Notes: generated by a model not told the origin, from the sequence alone. Counted from the first letter of the stretch, positions 17,916-29,230 are shown. The stretch is DNA of 64,000 nt from Alphaproteobacteria bacterium (GCA_016794125.1 JAEUKT010000001.1:124001-188000), one strand, 5' to 3'. Made by a program: numbers and translations.

Positions 17916-19256
17916 TTAAGACTTAAATCTGACCTCAAACACTAACCCTGACGGCAGGTTATCCGACAGCTTGATCTCCGCGCCGTGCATGTCGGCGATG
18001 GATTTGACGATAGCGAGGCCGAGGCCGCTGCCGGAGGATACGGATTTCCGGCCCTTGAAGAAACGCTCGAATACCTTGTCCTTCATCGCATCTGGAATGC
18101 CGGGCCCGGTATCGGTCACGCGCAAAACAACGCCGCGCGCATCGGATGACAGAGACACTTTCACCTCGCCGGTGTCGGGCGTGAATTTCAATGCGTTCAC
18201 GATAATGTTGCGCACAAGAATGGAAAGCCCCTGCGCCGAGCCCGAAATGACGGCATCGGGAGCGACATCGACCGTCATGCGCCGCCCGCGCCACGATGTG
18301 AAGCGCATCAGCTCGTCGGCTTCGCGCTGGACAAGGGCGGAAAGATCGACAGGCACGTATTCGCTCTTGTCGGCCTGTACGCGGCTGAAGGCAAGCAGGC
18401 TGTCAACCATGCTGGTCGCGCGGTCAATAGCCTCCAGCAAATTGCCGAAGCCCGCCTGCCCTTCCACGGTCAATATTTCCGATTTTTCGATCACCTGCGC
18501 CTGCGTCTTGATGGCGGCGAGAGGTGTCCGCAATTCATGCGCGGCGTTGTCGGTGAATTCCTTTTCGCGGCGGAAGCTGTCGGAAACACGGGTGAACAGC
18601 CGGTTCAGCGCGCTGAGCAGCGGCTGCACCTCCTGCGGGATGGTGGGATCTGCAATTGGAGTCATGTCATTCACGTCGCGGGCATCGACCTGACTGGACA
18701 GCGCCACCAGTTGCTTCAGGCTGCGCGCCGCGCCCCACCAGACCAGGTACATGGCGGCCACCAGGAACAGGATCGCCGGTATCAGCAGGCAGATAATCAG
18801 CTGCCGGATCATTTCATAGCGTATGGCATAGCGGTTGCCGACCTCGACGATGCGGCCGGTTTCGTTGCTGGCCAGCACGAAGATGCGCCATTTTTTATCT
18901 TCGATCATCCGATTGTAATAGCCGGGCGGCAGTGGCGCATTTTCAAGCCCGTCTATAAAGGAAGACCTTGCCACCAGTTTCCCATCCTGAAAAATGCGGA
19001 ACATGATTTTTCGTTCATATTTATGCTGCGGCTTGGCGTCAGGATCTTCCGCGATGTTGCCATCGGCCGCAAAAACTCCTTCGCGCGTCAGATGGTCGAT
19101 TTCGCGCGCATACTGCGCGAGCGTCGCATCGTAGACTTCATCAACTTCGGTATAGATATACGCCATGCCAGCCGACCAGATGAGCAGGCTGCAAATGACC
19201 AGCGGTACACTGACGATGCGGAAGAACGCGCTGCGCAGCGATGTTTGCTTGTTCAT
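17916..19256 (-). CDS. Two-component sensor histidine kinase
   Basis: 446 residues. Two membrane helices (about 12-34 and 150-172, LIICLLIPAILFLVAAMYLVWW) enclose a periplasmic 2CSK-type sensor domain. Then come HAMP-like linker, the H-box HELRTPLAAIKTQAQ (His near 241), N-box NIIVNALKFTP, G1 DTGPGIP and G2 GSGLGLAIV. The domain order is like QseC/PmrB. It overlaps the response regulator gene by 4 bases and the pair faces the eptA-like gene, which suggests control of envelope lipid modification. Confidence 0.94.
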   Translation of the reverse strand: MNKQTSLRSAFFRIVSVPLVICSLLIWSAGMAYIYTEVDEVYDATLAQYAREIDHLTREGVFAADGNIAEDPDAKPQHKYERKIMFRIFQDGKLVARSSFIDGLENAPLPPGYYNRMIEDKKWRIFVLASNETGRIVEVGNRYAIRYEMIRQLIICLLIPAILFLVAAMYLVWWGAARSLKQLVALSSQVDARDVNDMTPIADPTIPQEVQPLLSALNRLFTRVSDSFRREKEFTDNAAHELRTPLAAIKTQAQVIEKSEILTVEGQAGFGNLLEAIDRATSMVDSLLAFSRVQADKSEYVPVDLSALVQREADELMRFTSWRGRRMTVDVAPDAVISGSAQGLSILVRNIIVNALKFTPDTGEVKVSLSSDARGVVLRVTDTGPGIPDAMKDKVFERFFKGRKSVSSGSGLGLAIVKSIADMHGAEIKLSDNLPSGLVFEVRFKS

Positions 19257-19909
19257 TTTTCCACCGTATAGCCGACGTTGCGGATTGTTTTGACGAAATC
19301 CTTGCCCAGCTTGCGCCGCAGGGCGGAGATATGCACCTCGACCGTGTTGCTGCCGATATCCTCGCTGCCCCAGTCGTATATCTGGCTTTCGATCTGCGCC
19401 TTGCTGATGACGCGGCCGATATTGCCCAGCAGGATTTCGGCAATCGCGAGTTCGCGGCCAGACAGCGGCACCGGTTTGCCGTCTTTCTCGATCGTTTTCG
19501 CGGCGGCATCGAGGGTAATGCCGTGATGCCGCACGACCGGCGACGCGCGTCCCTGCGACCGGCGGATCAGCGCCGCGGCGCGCGCCAGCAATTCGTCAAG
19601 GTCGAACGGCTTGACAAGATAATCGTCGCCGCCCGCGTTCAGCCCCTCGATCTTGTTATAAACCGCATCGCGCGCGGTCAGGAACAGGCAGGGAATGTCG
19701 TTGCCGCCGCGCCGCAGCACCGCGAGAAAGTCCAGCCCCGACTGGCCCGGCAGATTGATGTCGAGAACGATCAGCGCGTATGGGTTGGTTTTCAGTGCCA
19801 GCGCCGCATCCTCCGCCGATTTCACCCAATCGACAGCATAGGAGATGGCGAGGCCCGAAGCCGTCGCCTTTCCAAGCATGTCATCATCCTCGACCAGCAA
19901 TACGCGCAT
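19253..19909 (-). CDS. OmpR-family response regulator
   Basis: 218 residues. Receiver domain with acidic pocket EDDD (7-10), phospho-acceptor Asp50 in LIVLDINLPGQSG, Thr in FLTARD and Lys in YLVKPFD. The C-terminal winged-helix DNA-binding domain ends SNTVEVHISALRRKLGKDF and NVGYTVEK. Closest in pattern to QseB/PmrA. First gene of the operon with the kinase. A CTTCAGG direct repeat with 11-base period in front of the divergent eptA-like gene is a candidate target. Confidence 0.95.
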   Translation of the reverse strand: MRVLLVEDDDMLGKATASGLAISYAVDWVKSAEDAALALKTNPYALIVLDINLPGQSGLDFLAVLRRGGNDIPCLFLTARDAVYNKIEGLNAGGDDYLVKPFDLDELLARAAALIRRSQGRASPVVRHHGITLDAAAKTIEKDGKPVPLSGRELAIAEILLGNIGRVISKAQIESQIYDWGSEDIGSNTVEVHISALRRKLGKDFVKTIRNVGYTVEK

Positions 19910-20031
19910 ATTTTTCCTGCATGTTTTTACCGCCGCAAATGTAACCTATTTTGCGCCGTATGCAAGGCGGGCGCGGAATGTTATTTGCCGAGCCATATGC
20001 ATTAACCCGTTGTTTTTTATTAATAATACAC

Positions 20032-20049
20032 CTTCAGGCTGGCTTCAGG
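20032..20049 (+). promoter_or_regulatory. Candidate response-regulator box upstream of eptA
   Basis: Two CTTCAGG copies (20032-20038 and 20043-20049) repeat with an 11-base period, one DNA turn, as in binding sites of OmpR-type regulators. They end 64 bases before the eptA-like ATG and would overlap the -35 region of a weak promoter with CATAAA near 20059. Assignment to the adjacent regulator is inference. Confidence 0.4.
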
Positions 20050-20113
20050 GCATCCCATCATAAATGCAGCAGATCAGGCGGAGACGATTCCGCGCTTATG
20101 AATGCAGGATGCC

Positions 20114-21769
20114 ATGCGAATTCGTTTCAAAAACCCGCCGACAACAACGATGCTGTGCATGATTGTGGCGGTATATCTGTCGGCCTTCTGTAACTTCGCT
20201 TTTGCGCAGAAAGCTGTTGCCATTTTGAAGGCGCAGGACCATTTGAACACTCTGTTCGTGGTATCGCTGCCGCTGGTAATGGTGGCGGCGATGAACCTGT
20301 TCCTGCTGCCGCTGTCTATCCGCGTGCTGCTGAAGCCCGCGTTTATCATCGTCATTCTGCTGTCATCGTTATTCAATTACGCCTCTTACAGCTATGGCGT
20401 GATTTTTGACGACGCGATGTTCACCAATATTTTCGAAACGAACCCTTCGGAAGCCGCAAGCTATCTTAACGGCACCTTTGTCATGTTTTTCCTGCTGACG
20501 GGCGTGCTTCCGGCGGCTTTGCTGGCCATGCTGGACATCCGCCAACAGCCCATGCGGCGCGAGGCGGTGCAGAAAACGGTATCGCTTGCCGTTACGCTGG
20601 CTGTCATCGGCGTGATGGGGATCGCCAATTACAGCGATTACGCAGCCATCGGTCGCAACAACAAGAGCGTCATCAAAACCGTGGTGCCGATCGCCCCGCT
20701 TAGAAAACTGGTGCGTGTTTTTTATGCGCGCAACTTTGAAACAGAGCCGGAATACACGAAGCTTGCGCTGGACGCAAAACGCCCGCCCGCCCCCGCTGGG
20801 CAGAAGAAAAAGCTTGTCGTGATGCTGTTGGGGGAAACGCAGCGCGCCATGAACTATTCGCTGAACGGCTATGCGCGCAAAACCAACGAATACACTGAAA
20901 AACAGGGCGTTGTGTCGTTCCAGAACGTGTCGTCTTTTGGCACGTCGACCGCGATTTCCGTGCCCTATATTTTCTCCCTGATGTCGCATCAATATGACGG
21001 CGACGACGAGCCGTACCGCGACAACGTGCTTGATGCCATCCAGCGCGCGGGGGTCAAGGTGCTGTGGCGCGAGAATGACAGCGGCTGCAAAAAAGCCTGC
21101 ACGAATGTCGATTACGTCGATCTGCGCGAAAAATACAAGGCCGACAAAACGCTCTGTCCGCATGGCGACTGCTATGACCGCGTGTTCAATTTGGAACTGG
21201 ATAAAATGCTGCCGGAACTTGCGCCCGAAGACACGCTGATCGTATTCCATCTGGAAGGCGCGCATGGCCCGTCATACTGGGAACGCTATCCCGATGAATT
21301 CCGCCGCTTTACGCCGGATTGCCCCACCAGCGATATACAGAATTGCAAGCGCGAGGAACTGGTAAACACCTACGACAACACAATCCTTTATTCCGACCAT
21401 GTGATGGCAGGCATCATCGACACATTGAAAAAGGCATCGGACACCTGGGATACACAGCTGGTATTCCTCTCCGATCACGGCGAGTCGCTCGGTGAAAACG
21501 GGCTTTACCTGCACTCATTCCCGCGCAGCATAGCGCCTGTGGAACAGACGCATGTGCCCTTCATCTACTGGTCACCGGCAGCTGCCGCTGATTCCTGCCT
21601 GGCGCGTCAGGCGGCGATATCGGTGATTGACCGCATCAACCTCGCCGATACGCTGCTGGGAATGACGGGCGTGCAGACGGCAAGCTATAACCCGGCCAAG
21701 GACATCCTGCTGGCCTGCCGCAAAGCAAACGCCATCACTTCCTCCACGAACGCGCAAGACAAGCAATAA
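20114..21769 (+). CDS. eptA: Phosphoethanolamine transferase (EptA-like)
   Basis: Inner-membrane enzyme that transfers phosphoethanolamine to lipid A or another envelope glycan, lowering negative charge and polymyxin binding. 551 residues. Five hydrophobic helices occupy about residues 10-200. The periplasmic sulfatase-fold domain has LLGETQRAMNYSLNGY (metal Glu), the nucleophilic Thr in FGTSTAISVPYIFSLMS near 277-279, FHLEGAHGPSYWERY and the metal pair in VFLSDHGESLGENGLYLH. The ATG at 20114 has AGGA 5 bases upstream; an ATG at 20102 is less well placed. Divergent from a PmrAB/QseBC-like system. Whether lipid A is the real acceptor cannot be read from sequence. Confidence 0.92.
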   Translation: MRIRFKNPPTTTMLCMIVAVYLSAFCNFAFAQKAVAILKAQDHLNTLFVVSLPLVMVAAMNLFLLPLSIRVLLKPAFIIVILLSSLFNYASYSYGVIFDDAMFTNIFETNPSEAASYLNGTFVMFFLLTGVLPAALLAMLDIRQQPMRREAVQKTVSLAVTLAVIGVMGIANYSDYAAIGRNNKSVIKTVVPIAPLRKLVRVFYARNFETEPEYTKLALDAKRPPAPAGQKKKLVVMLLGETQRAMNYSLNGYARKTNEYTEKQGVVSFQNVSSFGTSTAISVPYIFSLMSHQYDGDDEPYRDNVLDAIQRAGVKVLWRENDSGCKKACTNVDYVDLREKYKADKTLCPHGDCYDRVFNLELDKMLPELAPEDTLIVFHLEGAHGPSYWERYPDEFRRFTPDCPTSDIQNCKREELVNTYDNTILYSDHVMAGIIDTLKKASDTWDTQLVFLSDHGESLGENGLYLHSFPRSIAPVEQTHVPFIYWSPAAAADSCLARQAAISVIDRINLADTLLGMTGVQTASYNPAKDILLACRKANAITSSTNAQDKQ

Positions 21770-21786
21770 ACATAGCACAGCCCGCG

Positions 21787-21820
21787 ATTATTCATATTTT
21801 TGCGCCCGAATAATTTTTTT
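21787..21820 (+). terminator. Possible weak terminator after eptA
   Basis: ATTATTC (21787-21793) and GAATAAT (21808-21814) form an AT-rich inverted repeat with a 14-base loop, followed by T7. It could end the eptA transcript; the same palindrome, lying just upstream of a Fur-family gene promoter, could instead be an operator. Confidence 0.4.
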
Positions 21821-21847
21821 GACTTATTCCAGATTTTGGTTTATTCA
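21819..21847 (+). promoter_or_regulatory. Promoter of the fur-family/katG operon
   Basis: TTGACT (21819-21824) and TATTCA (21842-21847) with a 17-base spacer. The start point would lie at about 21853-21855, at or next to the ATG at 21855, implying a leaderless mRNA. No ribosome site precedes that ATG, which fits. Confidence 0.45.
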
Positions 21848-21854
21848 AATTTAT

Positions 21855-24460
<2,606 letters not shown>

Positions 24461-24487
24461 GGGCGGGGCGGCGGCCCGGGTTTCAGG

Positions 24488-24772
24488 TCACTTCGGTGCT
24501 TTGGTGTTCGCGTTGGACGGCTTGATGTCGTATTTGACGCGCATCGCCATGTTGTAACCGTCGATGATTTCCTTGGGCGTGCAGCCGGGTTCGAATTCGA
24601 CCGATACATGCGGCAGGTGGATGACAAGCGGCTGAAGCGAGCTTTCCATCAGTTCGGCAAAATTGCGCGCGGCATTGCGGATGTTGAACCCGCCTTCGGG
24701 CGTGAATTCGATGACATGTTCGCTGTCGCCGTCCACCTTGTCGCCTCCCCCTTTTTTGCCGCCCTTGGCCAT
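24488..24772 (-). CDS. Small hypothetical protein, paralogue of 24894-25175
   Basis: Not recognised. 94 residues, basic Gly/Lys N terminus (MAKGGKKGGGDK), then VIEFTPEGGFNIRNAARNFAE, a strand HVSVEFEPGCTPKEIIDGYN and a short basic tail. The spacing of EFTP, the central helix and the G-x-T-x-x-x-I-I-D-x-Y motif recurs in the next gene upstream, so both come from one duplication. GGGAG precedes the ATG. No signal peptide. Confidence 0.72.
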   Translation of the reverse strand: MAKGGKKGGGDKVDGDSEHVIEFTPEGGFNIRNAARNFAELMESSLQPLVIHLPHVSVEFEPGCTPKEIIDGYNMAMRVKYDIKPSNANTKAPK

Positions 24773-24893
24773 GCTTCTCCCGTGAAACTATTCCCGCCAT
24801 TTTAGTGTAACAGGGGTGGCTGAAGGAAAGGTTAAGGGCAGGATAAGCCAGCAAGATCAATCCCCTCCTCCAAAGGGAGAAGAGGATTTAGGA

Positions 24894-25175
24894 CTAACCG
24901 ATTTTCGGCCCGCGAAACGGCGGTTTGGGCGGCTGGCGGATTTCGGGCAGGTAGTCGATGACCACCTGACGGTAGGTGTCAATAATGTCCTGCGCGGTGG
25001 CACCCAGCGGCACTTCCAGCGTGAAGGTGTCGAAATGGATTTCAGCATCCATGTTCAACTCCTCCATCACCTTGATGACGGCGGGGGCGATATGTTCGAT
25101 TTTCGTGCCGGGTGCCGGGGTGAATTCAAAGATATCGCGGTCGTCGCCATCGTCGGGGTCGCGGGGGCTGGCCAT
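24894..25175 (-). CDS. Small hypothetical protein, paralogue of 24488-24772
   Basis: Not recognised. 93 residues, acidic N terminus (MASPRDPDDGDDRD), then IFEFTPAPGTKIEHIAPAVI, strands EIHFDTFTLEVPLGATAQDI, IDTYRQVVIDYL, and a proline/basic C terminus. Shares EFTP, the following helix and the GxTxxxIIDxY motif with the downstream paralogue, although the termini differ in charge. GGAG lies 10 bases before the ATG. The two genes are 121 bases apart on the same strand. Confidence 0.72.
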   Translation of the reverse strand: MASPRDPDDGDDRDIFEFTPAPGTKIEHIAPAVIKVMEELNMDAEIHFDTFTLEVPLGATAQDIIDTYRQVVIDYLPEIRQPPKPPFRGPKIG

Positions 25176-25268
25176 GGGCTTGCTCCGTGCTGGGTAATTG
25201 TTTTGTGATTTGAATTATATAAGCATAGATACGGACGGTTGGAAATCCCCCTCGTCCCGCCTTCCTTC

Positions 25269-25349
25269 GTCATCCCCGCGAAGGCGGGGATCCCGGTGAG
25301 CCTTATGCGCCCTGCCCATCCCTGAGATCCCCGCTTTCGCGGGGATGAC
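25269..25349. repeat. Paired palindromic intergenic element
   Basis: A 24-base unit at 25269-25292, itself a hairpin (CCCCGC GAAG GCGGGG core), is repeated in inverted orientation with one mismatch at 25326-25349. The 33-base spacer holds no gene. The pair forms a long imperfect cruciform between the small paralogue at 24894 and mnmA. Such GTCATCCCCGCGAA-type units are typical dispersed intergenic repeats of alphaproteobacteria. Confidence 0.85.
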
Positions 25350-25379
25350 GGATAAGGTCGTAAAGCTTATGAAAAATAC

Positions 25380-25407
25380 TTGTTTTTCAGCCAAAAGCAG
25401 GTATATT
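25380..25407 (+). promoter_or_regulatory. Probable mnmA promoter
   Basis: TTGTTT (25380-25385) and TATATT (25402-25407), spacer 16. The start point would be within a few bases of the mnmA ATG at 25415, giving a very short or absent leader. Confidence 0.4.
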
Positions 25408-25414
25408 ACGCGCC

Positions 25415-26542
25415 ATGAACTCGCTCGGCTTTGACAAAGAACCGTCCAAAACCCGTGTCGTCGTCGCCATGTCCGGCGGCGTCGATAGCTCTGTCGCGGC
25501 TGCGCTGCTGCACGAACAGGGCTACGAAGTCGTGGGCATCACCCTGCAGCTCTACGACCACGGCGAGGCGCTGAAAAAGAAAGGTGCCTGCTGCGCCGGT
25601 CAGGACATCTACGATGCCAAGCGCGTGGCCGAGAAACTTGGGTTCGAGCATTACGTCCTCAACTACCAATCTCGCTTTCAGGACAATGTGATCGAGGATT
25701 TTGTTGAAGGCTATCTTAAAGGCGAAACCCCCATCCCCTGCGTCAAATGCAACCAGAATGTGAAGTTCAAGGACTTGCTGGAAACTGCGAAGGATTTGGG
25801 TGCGGATTGCATGGCAACCGGCCATTATATCCAGCGTTTGGGCGGCCTGACGAATGCCGAGCTGCACCGTGCCGTCGATCCTTCTAAAGATCAAAGTTAT
25901 TTCCTGTTCGCAACCACGCAGGAACAATTGGATTTTCTGCGCTTCCCGCTTGGCGGTTGGAGCAAGGATGTCACGCGCGGCCATGCCGACCGGTTTGGCC
26001 TGAGCGTCGCCGACAAACCCGACAGTCAGGACATCTGCTTCGTGCCCAACGGGTCATATGCGAAGGTCGTGGAGAAATTCCGCCCCGGTGCGATGAAGCC
26101 CGGCGACATTATGCACATCGACGGCCGCAAGCTCGGCCAGCATGACGGCATCATCAACTACACCGTCGGCCAGCGCCGCGGCCTTGGCATCGGCGGCGGC
26201 CATACCGAGGGCAATAGCCCCCTTTTCGTCGTTGGCCTCCGCCCCGATAAAAATCAGGTTCTGGTCGGCCCGTACGAGGCGCTCGCCCGCGATACGATCT
26301 ACATGAAGGAATGCAACTGGCTGCTGCCCAGCATTCCCGATGACGGCATCGAGGTGGAAGTGAAACTCCGCTCCGCCCAGCCGCCCCTGCCCGCGCGCCT
26401 GTTCCGTGACCGAGCAGTGCTGTCTGCACCTGCCTTTGGCGTGGCGGCGGGGCAAGCCTGCGTCGCCTATATCGGCAACCGTGTCCTTGGCGGCGGCTGG
26501 ATCACAGGTGCGGATAACCAGACGCTGACGGTTGCAGCCTAA
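25415..26542 (+). CDS. mnmA: tRNA-specific 2-thiouridylase MnmA
   Basis: Adds sulfur to uridine 34 of tRNA-Lys, -Glu and -Gln, using ATP and a sulfur relay from cysteine desulfurase. 375 residues. PP-loop [20 protein letters not shown] near 17-35, catalytic cysteine region [39 protein letters not shown], second catalytic Cys in [10 protein letters not shown], and the C-terminal barrel with [13 protein letters not shown] tRNA gene lies directly downstream. The sulfur donor could be the desulfurase at 16410. Confidence 0.98.
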   Translation: MNSLGFDKEPSKTRVVVAMSGGVDSSVAAALLHEQGYEVVGITLQLYDHGEALKKKGACCAGQDIYDAKRVAEKLGFEHYVLNYQSRFQDNVIEDFVEGYLKGETPIPCVKCNQNVKFKDLLETAKDLGADCMATGHYIQRLGGLTNAELHRAVDPSKDQSYFLFATTQEQLDFLRFPLGGWSKDVTRGHADRFGLSVADKPDSQDICFVPNGSYAKVVEKFRPGAMKPGDIMHIDGRKLGQHDGIINYTVGQRRGLGIGGGHTEGNSPLFVVGLRPDKNQVLVGPYEALARDTIYMKECNWLLPSIPDDGIEVEVKLRSAQPPLPARLFRDRAVLSAPAFGVAAGQACVAYIGNRVLGGGWITGADNQTLTVAA

Positions 26543-26582
26543 GCCCCTGAAAATCCCCGCCTTTGCCCGCCCTTCAATCCGC

Positions 26583-26612
26583 TTGACAGAACCACCCAAA
26601 AACAGGCATAAA
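26583..26612 (+). promoter_or_regulatory. Probable promoter of tRNA-Met
   Basis: Perfect TTGACA (26583-26588), 18-base spacer, CATAAA (26607-26612). The start would fall about 7 bases before the tRNA 5' end, so the tRNA can be transcribed independently of mnmA. Confidence 0.5.
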
Positions 26613-26625
26613 TCCCTACCATTCT

Positions 26626-26700
26626 GGCGGGGTAGCTCAGTGGTAGAGCAGAGGAATCATAATCCTTTGGTCGGGGGTTCAAATCCCTCCCTCGCTACCA
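26626..26700 (+). tRNA. tRNA-Met (CAT), elongator
   Basis: 75 bases including an encoded CCA. All arms fold: acceptor GGCGGGG with CCTCGCT (two G-U pairs), D-arm GCTC/GAGC, anticodon stem GAGGA/TCCTT around loop ATCATAA with anticodon CAT, and T-arm GGGGG/CCCTC around TTCAAAT. The first pair can form and the anticodon stem has no GGG/CCC run, so this is the elongator and not the initiator; a lysidine tRNA-Ile is the less likely alternative. A T5 tract follows. Confidence 0.95.
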
Positions 26701-26767
26701 TTTTTCCAAGCCAGCTATCTGTTGATTTTTTGAGATGAGCCCAGCTTCTCACATTAAGGGATAATCT

Positions 26768-27619
26768 ATGCGCTGGGAAAACCTGCGACGTAGCACGAAT
26801 GTTGAAGACCGCCGGGGAACATATTCCGGCGGCCTAGGCATGGCGGGCTCGGGCGGCGGGCTTTTGTTCATGGCGCTGATCGTCTATCTGCTGGGCGGCG
26901 ACCCGACGGGATTGGTGATCGAGGGCGCCAGCCGCATGATTGTGCCGGGGCAGGTCGCCCTGTCGCCACAGGAAGAACGTGTGCAAGCCGATTTCACTGC
27001 CGCCGTGCTGGGCAATACCGAAGACATCTGGGCGCAGATTTTCGCGGCGCGCGGCGGGAATTATCAGGCCCCCGTGCTGACGCTGTTTTCGGGCGCCGTT
27101 AATTCACGCTGCGGTTATGCGCAGGCGGCGATGGGGCCGTTTTACTGCCCGGCCGACCGCAAAGTATATCTCGACCTTTCGTTTTTCCGCGACATGGAGC
27201 GCAAGATGAACGCGCCCGGCGATTTCGCCCGCGCCTATGTGATCGCGCACGAGGTCGGCCACCATGTGCAAAAGCTGGAGGGCACTTCCGACCGGATCCA
27301 CGCGCAACGCGAACATTCAAGCGAACGCGCATCAAACGCCCTCTCCGTCAAAATGGAATTGCAGGCGGATTGCTATGCCGGTATCTGGGCGCATCACGCT
27401 CAGTCGCAATTCGGTGTGGTGGAGGACGGCGATATCCAGGAAGCTTTGAATGCCGCAACCCAGATCGGCGACGACCGGCTGCAGCAGCAATCGCAGGGTT
27501 ATGTTGTGCCCGATGCCTTCACCCACGGCAGTTCCGCACAGCGGTACCGGTGGTTCCAGACGGGTTTCCAGTCGGGCAAGATGGAATCCTGCGACACGTT
27601 CAGCGCCTCAAAGCTCTGA
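26768..27619 (+). CDS. ypfJ: YpfJ-type neutral zinc metallopeptidase
   Basis: 283 residues, family of putative neutral zinc metallopeptidases (PF04228). N-terminal RWENLRRSTNVEDRRG, one membrane helix about 28-45 (GGGLLFMALIVYLLGG), SRCGYAQAAMGPFYCPADRKVYLD, the zinc site VIAHEVGHHVQKLEG, and the third-ligand region MELQADCYAGIWAHH. Anchored in the inner membrane with the catalytic domain likely in the periplasm. The ATG follows AAGGGA. It precedes a second HELGH protein. Confidence 0.93.
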   Translation: MRWENLRRSTNVEDRRGTYSGGLGMAGSGGGLLFMALIVYLLGGDPTGLVIEGASRMIVPGQVALSPQEERVQADFTAAVLGNTEDIWAQIFAARGGNYQAPVLTLFSGAVNSRCGYAQAAMGPFYCPADRKVYLDLSFFRDMERKMNAPGDFARAYVIAHEVGHHVQKLEGTSDRIHAQREHSSERASNALSVKMELQADCYAGIWAHHAQSQFGVVEDGDIQEALNAATQIGDDRLQQQSQGYVVPDAFTHGSSAQRYRWFQTGFQSGKMESCDTFSASKL

Positions 27620-27640
27620 TTTTATTGGCAAAATTCAAAT

Positions 27641-27670
27641 TACCATATTTTTACGGACGCCTGATATAAT
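27641..27670 (+). promoter_or_regulatory. Promoter of the gene at 27693
   Basis: TTACCA (27641-27646), 18-base spacer and a perfect TATAAT (27665-27670). This places transcription start near 27677 and supports the GTG start at 27693 rather than the longer frame that runs back into ypfJ. Confidence 0.6.
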
Positions 27671-27692
27671 AAGCGAAACGAAAAGGGTGTTT

Positions 27693-28736
27693 GTGACGAC
27701 CGATACGCCGCAACAACAGACCGGTTTGCGCTTTGATTTCAACAAAGCGGTCGAAGACGCGCGCCGCGATTTTCCGGCGGCAACGGCAAAGGTCGCATTC
27801 TTTGACCTTGATGCGCCGGATGTCGATGCGCAGATGCAGAAATTTTACGACGGGCTGTCACCGGCGGCGAAAAAGAACGTCGATAACATCCGCGTCGATA
27901 ACCCCGATTTCCTGACCAGCCGCGCCAGCCCCGCCGCGTGGCGCGCTGCCGATGGCAGCGGCGTAGGCATCCTGATGGCTTATGGCACGCGCACCCATCT
28001 CAGCGATATAGAACAGATCGCCTTTAACCCTACCGAAGCGGCGAAACATCTGAATTATACCTTCCAGCACGAACTGGGACACCTTGTCGTCAAGGGCGCG
28101 GACAGGCATGGTAATTACGCCGAACATGCAGCGGACGCCTTCGCGGTGCTGCGCGGGTTCCAGTCCGGTTTCCTCAACCGCCGCGACGTGAAGGAAATCT
28201 CGGACGGGCGCGCGATGCTGTGCTGGCTTAATTGCGATGTCACGCATATCACCTCCATGAGTCTCGATGCGCTGATCATCAACCCGAAACAGAAAAATTT
28301 CATGTCGCTGGACGCGAACCAGACGGCCAAGCTGGCCGCGCGGCATGCCGAAAAATTCTCAACCAATTACGAGCCCGGCAGCATGTTTACGCTGCTGAAT
28401 GCCCTGCCCCGCTGGGCACTGTCGCGCGAAGACCGGCTGGCCACAGGGCTGGACGGGCTTGCGAATGTGGTGCTGAAGACGGAACGCAGCTCCCTTTCCT
28501 TTTACGTTGCCGCTCGCATCCTGACGACCGCCAAGGCCAAGCAGGACGCGGGCGACCCAAAAATGGCAGACGCCGATTTCACCGGCGAAAAATGGGACAA
28601 GGTTTTCGCCCGCATAGACCGCGCAAAAAAATCGCGCGATATCGGCGCGGAAAAGGCAGTCGAAAAAGACGGCACGGTGCAGCCGAAAAACGCGCTGCAG
28701 AAAATCGCGTTGCGCCTGAAATCCCTCTCCGTATAA
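27693..28736 (+). CDS. Putative HELGH metallopeptidase-like protein
   Basis: 347 residues from GTG 27693, selected for the AAAAGGG 5-6 bases upstream and for the promoter ending at 27670. The zinc site is TFQHELGHLVVKGADRHGNY near 125-145, followed by AEHAADAFAVLRGF, which can supply the third ligand. The surrounding sequence (TRASPAAWRAADGSGVGILMA) is not assigned to a named family. No signal peptide. The C terminus is Lys/Asp-rich and helical. The substrate is unknown. A bidirectional terminator follows. Confidence 0.78.
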   Translation: MTTDTPQQQTGLRFDFNKAVEDARRDFPAATAKVAFFDLDAPDVDAQMQKFYDGLSPAAKKNVDNIRVDNPDFLTSRASPAAWRAADGSGVGILMAYGTRTHLSDIEQIAFNPTEAAKHLNYTFQHELGHLVVKGADRHGNYAEHAADAFAVLRGFQSGFLNRRDVKEISDGRAMLCWLNCDVTHITSMSLDALIINPKQKNFMSLDANQTAKLAARHAEKFSTNYEPGSMFTLLNALPRWALSREDRLATGLDGLANVVLKTERSSLSFYVAARILTTAKAKQDAGDPKMADADFTGEKWDKVFARIDRAKKSRDIGAEKAVEKDGTVQPKNALQKIALRLKSLSV

Positions 28737-28772
28737 AAAAGGCCGTGACGGTTAAGGTCACGGCCTTCTTTT
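28735..28772. terminator. Bidirectional terminator
   Basis: A 9-bp stem GGCCGTGAC / GTCACGGCC (28741-28749 and 28757-28765), loop of 7, A6 on the left and TTCTTTT on the right. It serves the HELGH gene and the convergent DUF883 gene. Confidence 0.88.
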
Positions 28773-28795
28773 CCGCCTGTACGACAGGCTGAAAA

Positions 28796-29086
28796 TTATT
28801 TCTTCAGCAGCAACGCCAGCAGGAAGCCGACCCCGAAAGCGGCAAGGCCGGCTTGCAGCGGCTGCTTGCGGATGCGTTCCACCAGAACGTCCTGCGTTTC
28901 GGACAGCTGGTCACGGGCGATGTTGGTGTATTCATTCGCGCGGTTTTTCGCTTCGTCGGCGACGACGCGTGCGCCTTCCTTGGCGTGCTGGACGGTTTTC
29001 AGCACATCGCCGCGGATGGCTTCCGCCGACTGCTTGATTTTCGCGGTGTTGTCGAGGTGTTCGGCATTGTTGCTGTATGCGGTCAT
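28796..29086 (-). CDS. DUF883/ElaB-YqjD-like membrane protein
   Basis: 96 residues: a long amphipathic helix (IKQSAEAIRGDVLKTVQHAK, ARVVADEAKNRANEYTN) and a C-terminal tail anchor GLAAFGVGFLLALLLKK. This is the architecture of ElaB/YqjD proteins, which in enterobacteria are inner-membrane tail-anchored and bind ribosomes in stationary phase; whether this one does is not known. AGGAG precedes the ATG. Confidence 0.88.
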   Translation of the reverse strand: MTAYSNNAEHLDNTAKIKQSAEAIRGDVLKTVQHAKEGARVVADEAKNRANEYTNIARDQLSETQDVLVERIRKQPLQAGLAAFGVGFLLALLLKK

Positions 29087-29230
29087 CTGTTTTCTCCTGA
29101 AATTGGGCGCGCGGCCGGCACGATTGCCGTTGCGCTTCAGCCTCGCTAACCGCGGTGCAGCAATCGAAGTTCCATGGCTGGCGCATTGTTTTGAAAAACG
29201 CTATGATTTCAAGCGAACAGAGGAGTTACT

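Noticed and set aside
26626..26700. tRNA with CAT anticodon as initiator tRNA or tRNA-Ile2
   Set aside because: The first acceptor pair can form and the anticodon stem lacks the three G-C pairs of the initiator; the body matches elongator tRNA-Met better than a lysidine tRNA-Ile.
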